Source of the DNA: Siphonodentalium dalli
Taxonomy: Eukaryota; Mollusca; Scaphopoda; Gadilida; Siphonodentaliidae
DNA length: 64,000 nucleotides
Assembly: GCA_032622095.1 (NCBI GenBank)
Contig: CP136062.1
Coordinates: 144,788,351-144,852,350 of the forward strand
Direction: 5' to 3'
In this document: positions 63,401-64,000 of the stretch, piece by piece
Position numbering within the stretch: the first letter of the stretch is position 1
Layout of the letters: each line of letters starts with the position of its first letter
The notes under the pieces: generated by a model
The model's input: only the letters and a program-made list of their open reading frames with translations
The model's database searches: none
Told to the model about the DNA's origin: nothing
Position numbers and translations under genes: made by a program

Positions 63401-64000
63401 CATCAACAGATCAATAACCAAGAAAATCATGGCTCAGTTGTCCGGAAATATTTAGCATACGTCGCAACGTTATCAACAATAACAATTTACATTCATTTCC
63501 TGATTACGTAGAAATTAGATGACTGGTTTAGCGGTTTTGCGGGTTGACCTATTTTTTCGGCGCGTTATAAAAATATGTTGTCCACGACAGAATTTGACGA
63601 AACTCACCATGAATATACTAGACTAACATATTTTGACTTTAATTTATGTTTGGTCGACTTTGAAATAATATTTCTTGCGATTGCAGCTCGCTGAAGTTGT
63701 CAAATTTTCGATTTTGTTTGTACTTACCGCGTACTTTGACCTTGCGAGAAAAAAATCGAAAGCGAGGCTACAAATGATGATGCAATATTTATAAATAGGA
63801 TAAACTGGAATTTCCGATGAGACAATACACACGACAACAATTTCGCAGACTACAACTGACAAAATAAAAAAGGCAAAAGCGCGTCACACAAAAAGCGCCA
63901 AAATTGGCAACGTCATTACGTTCATTCTGTCACGTACCTACAACAAATGCGTAATTTGAAGAAATGTTGTTGCTGTTGTAACTGGATGATATGGGGACCG
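60442..64000. other. AT-rich intergenic sequence
   Basis: No gene, RNA or transposon recognised. Short ORFs (for example 62278-62586, 63644-63862) lack family resemblance. Homopolymers at 60650, 62398 and 62942. Confidence 0.5.

Overview
The window comes from a eukaryotic, very probably invertebrate metazoan genome. It is AT-rich, with long introns, spliced genes, many transposable elements and microsatellites. The repeat types (TA- and TTAA-flanked miniature transposons, a tRNA-derived SINE, a Ty3/gypsy element, uncharacterised transposase-like gene families) suggest a mollusc or other lophotrochozoan. That placement is inference from general knowledge; the sequence does not prove it.

One host gene organises the window: a plus-strand pyridoxal kinase-like (PDXK) gene. 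Nine exons (116-170, 9566-9676, 10425-10508, 16383-16417, 27292-27377, 46904-47052, 47470-47585, 48938-49004, 51771-51907) join in frame to 840 nt, or 279 codons plus stop. That covers about residue 30 to the C-terminus of the family. The first exon(s) and promoter lie left of the window. Seven introns are GT-AG; the fourth appears to be GC-AG.

Intron by intron: the first holds three related TA-flanked palindromic MITEs (655-2640), a TTAA-flanked MITE (3082-3564), a mollusc-type tandem repeat (4655-5275) and a composite inverted-repeat element (6993-9262). The third holds triplet microsatellites and a LINE remnant. The fourth has been interrupted 42 bp before its acceptor by a young, antisense, 10.2-kb Ty3/gypsy LTR retrotransposon (17067-27249, TSD GTTC, LTRs about 0.7% diverged apart from one 37-bp indel). 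This element carries gag, protease, RT-RNase H-integrase and an extra C2H2 zinc-finger ORF. A tRNA-derived SINE with a 12-bp TSD splits its pol reading frame. The fifth intron (19.5 kb) holds three minus-strand remnants of transposase-like genes (31582-38895, 40124-41273, 44215-45945), a second TTAA MITE copy and several hairpins. The last intron holds a 773-bp foldback element.

Downstream of PDXK (51.9-64 kb) no host gene was recognised. There is another decayed transposase-like gene (57602-60293, minus), interrupted by a TTAA-flanked insertion that has an inverted partner at 55365-55848. A GC-rich ORF island of unknown nature lies at 56577-57570, with a small acidic ORF at 56199-56522. The rest is AT-rich and unannotated.

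The genes do not form a pathway: this is one enzyme gene whose introns have been repeatedly colonised, with insertions nested inside insertions. The most interesting items are the accessory zinc-finger ORF of the gypsy element, its single-frame gag-stop-pol layout with the SINE insertion, the GC-AG intron that received the element, and the altered active-site motifs of the PDXK-like protein.
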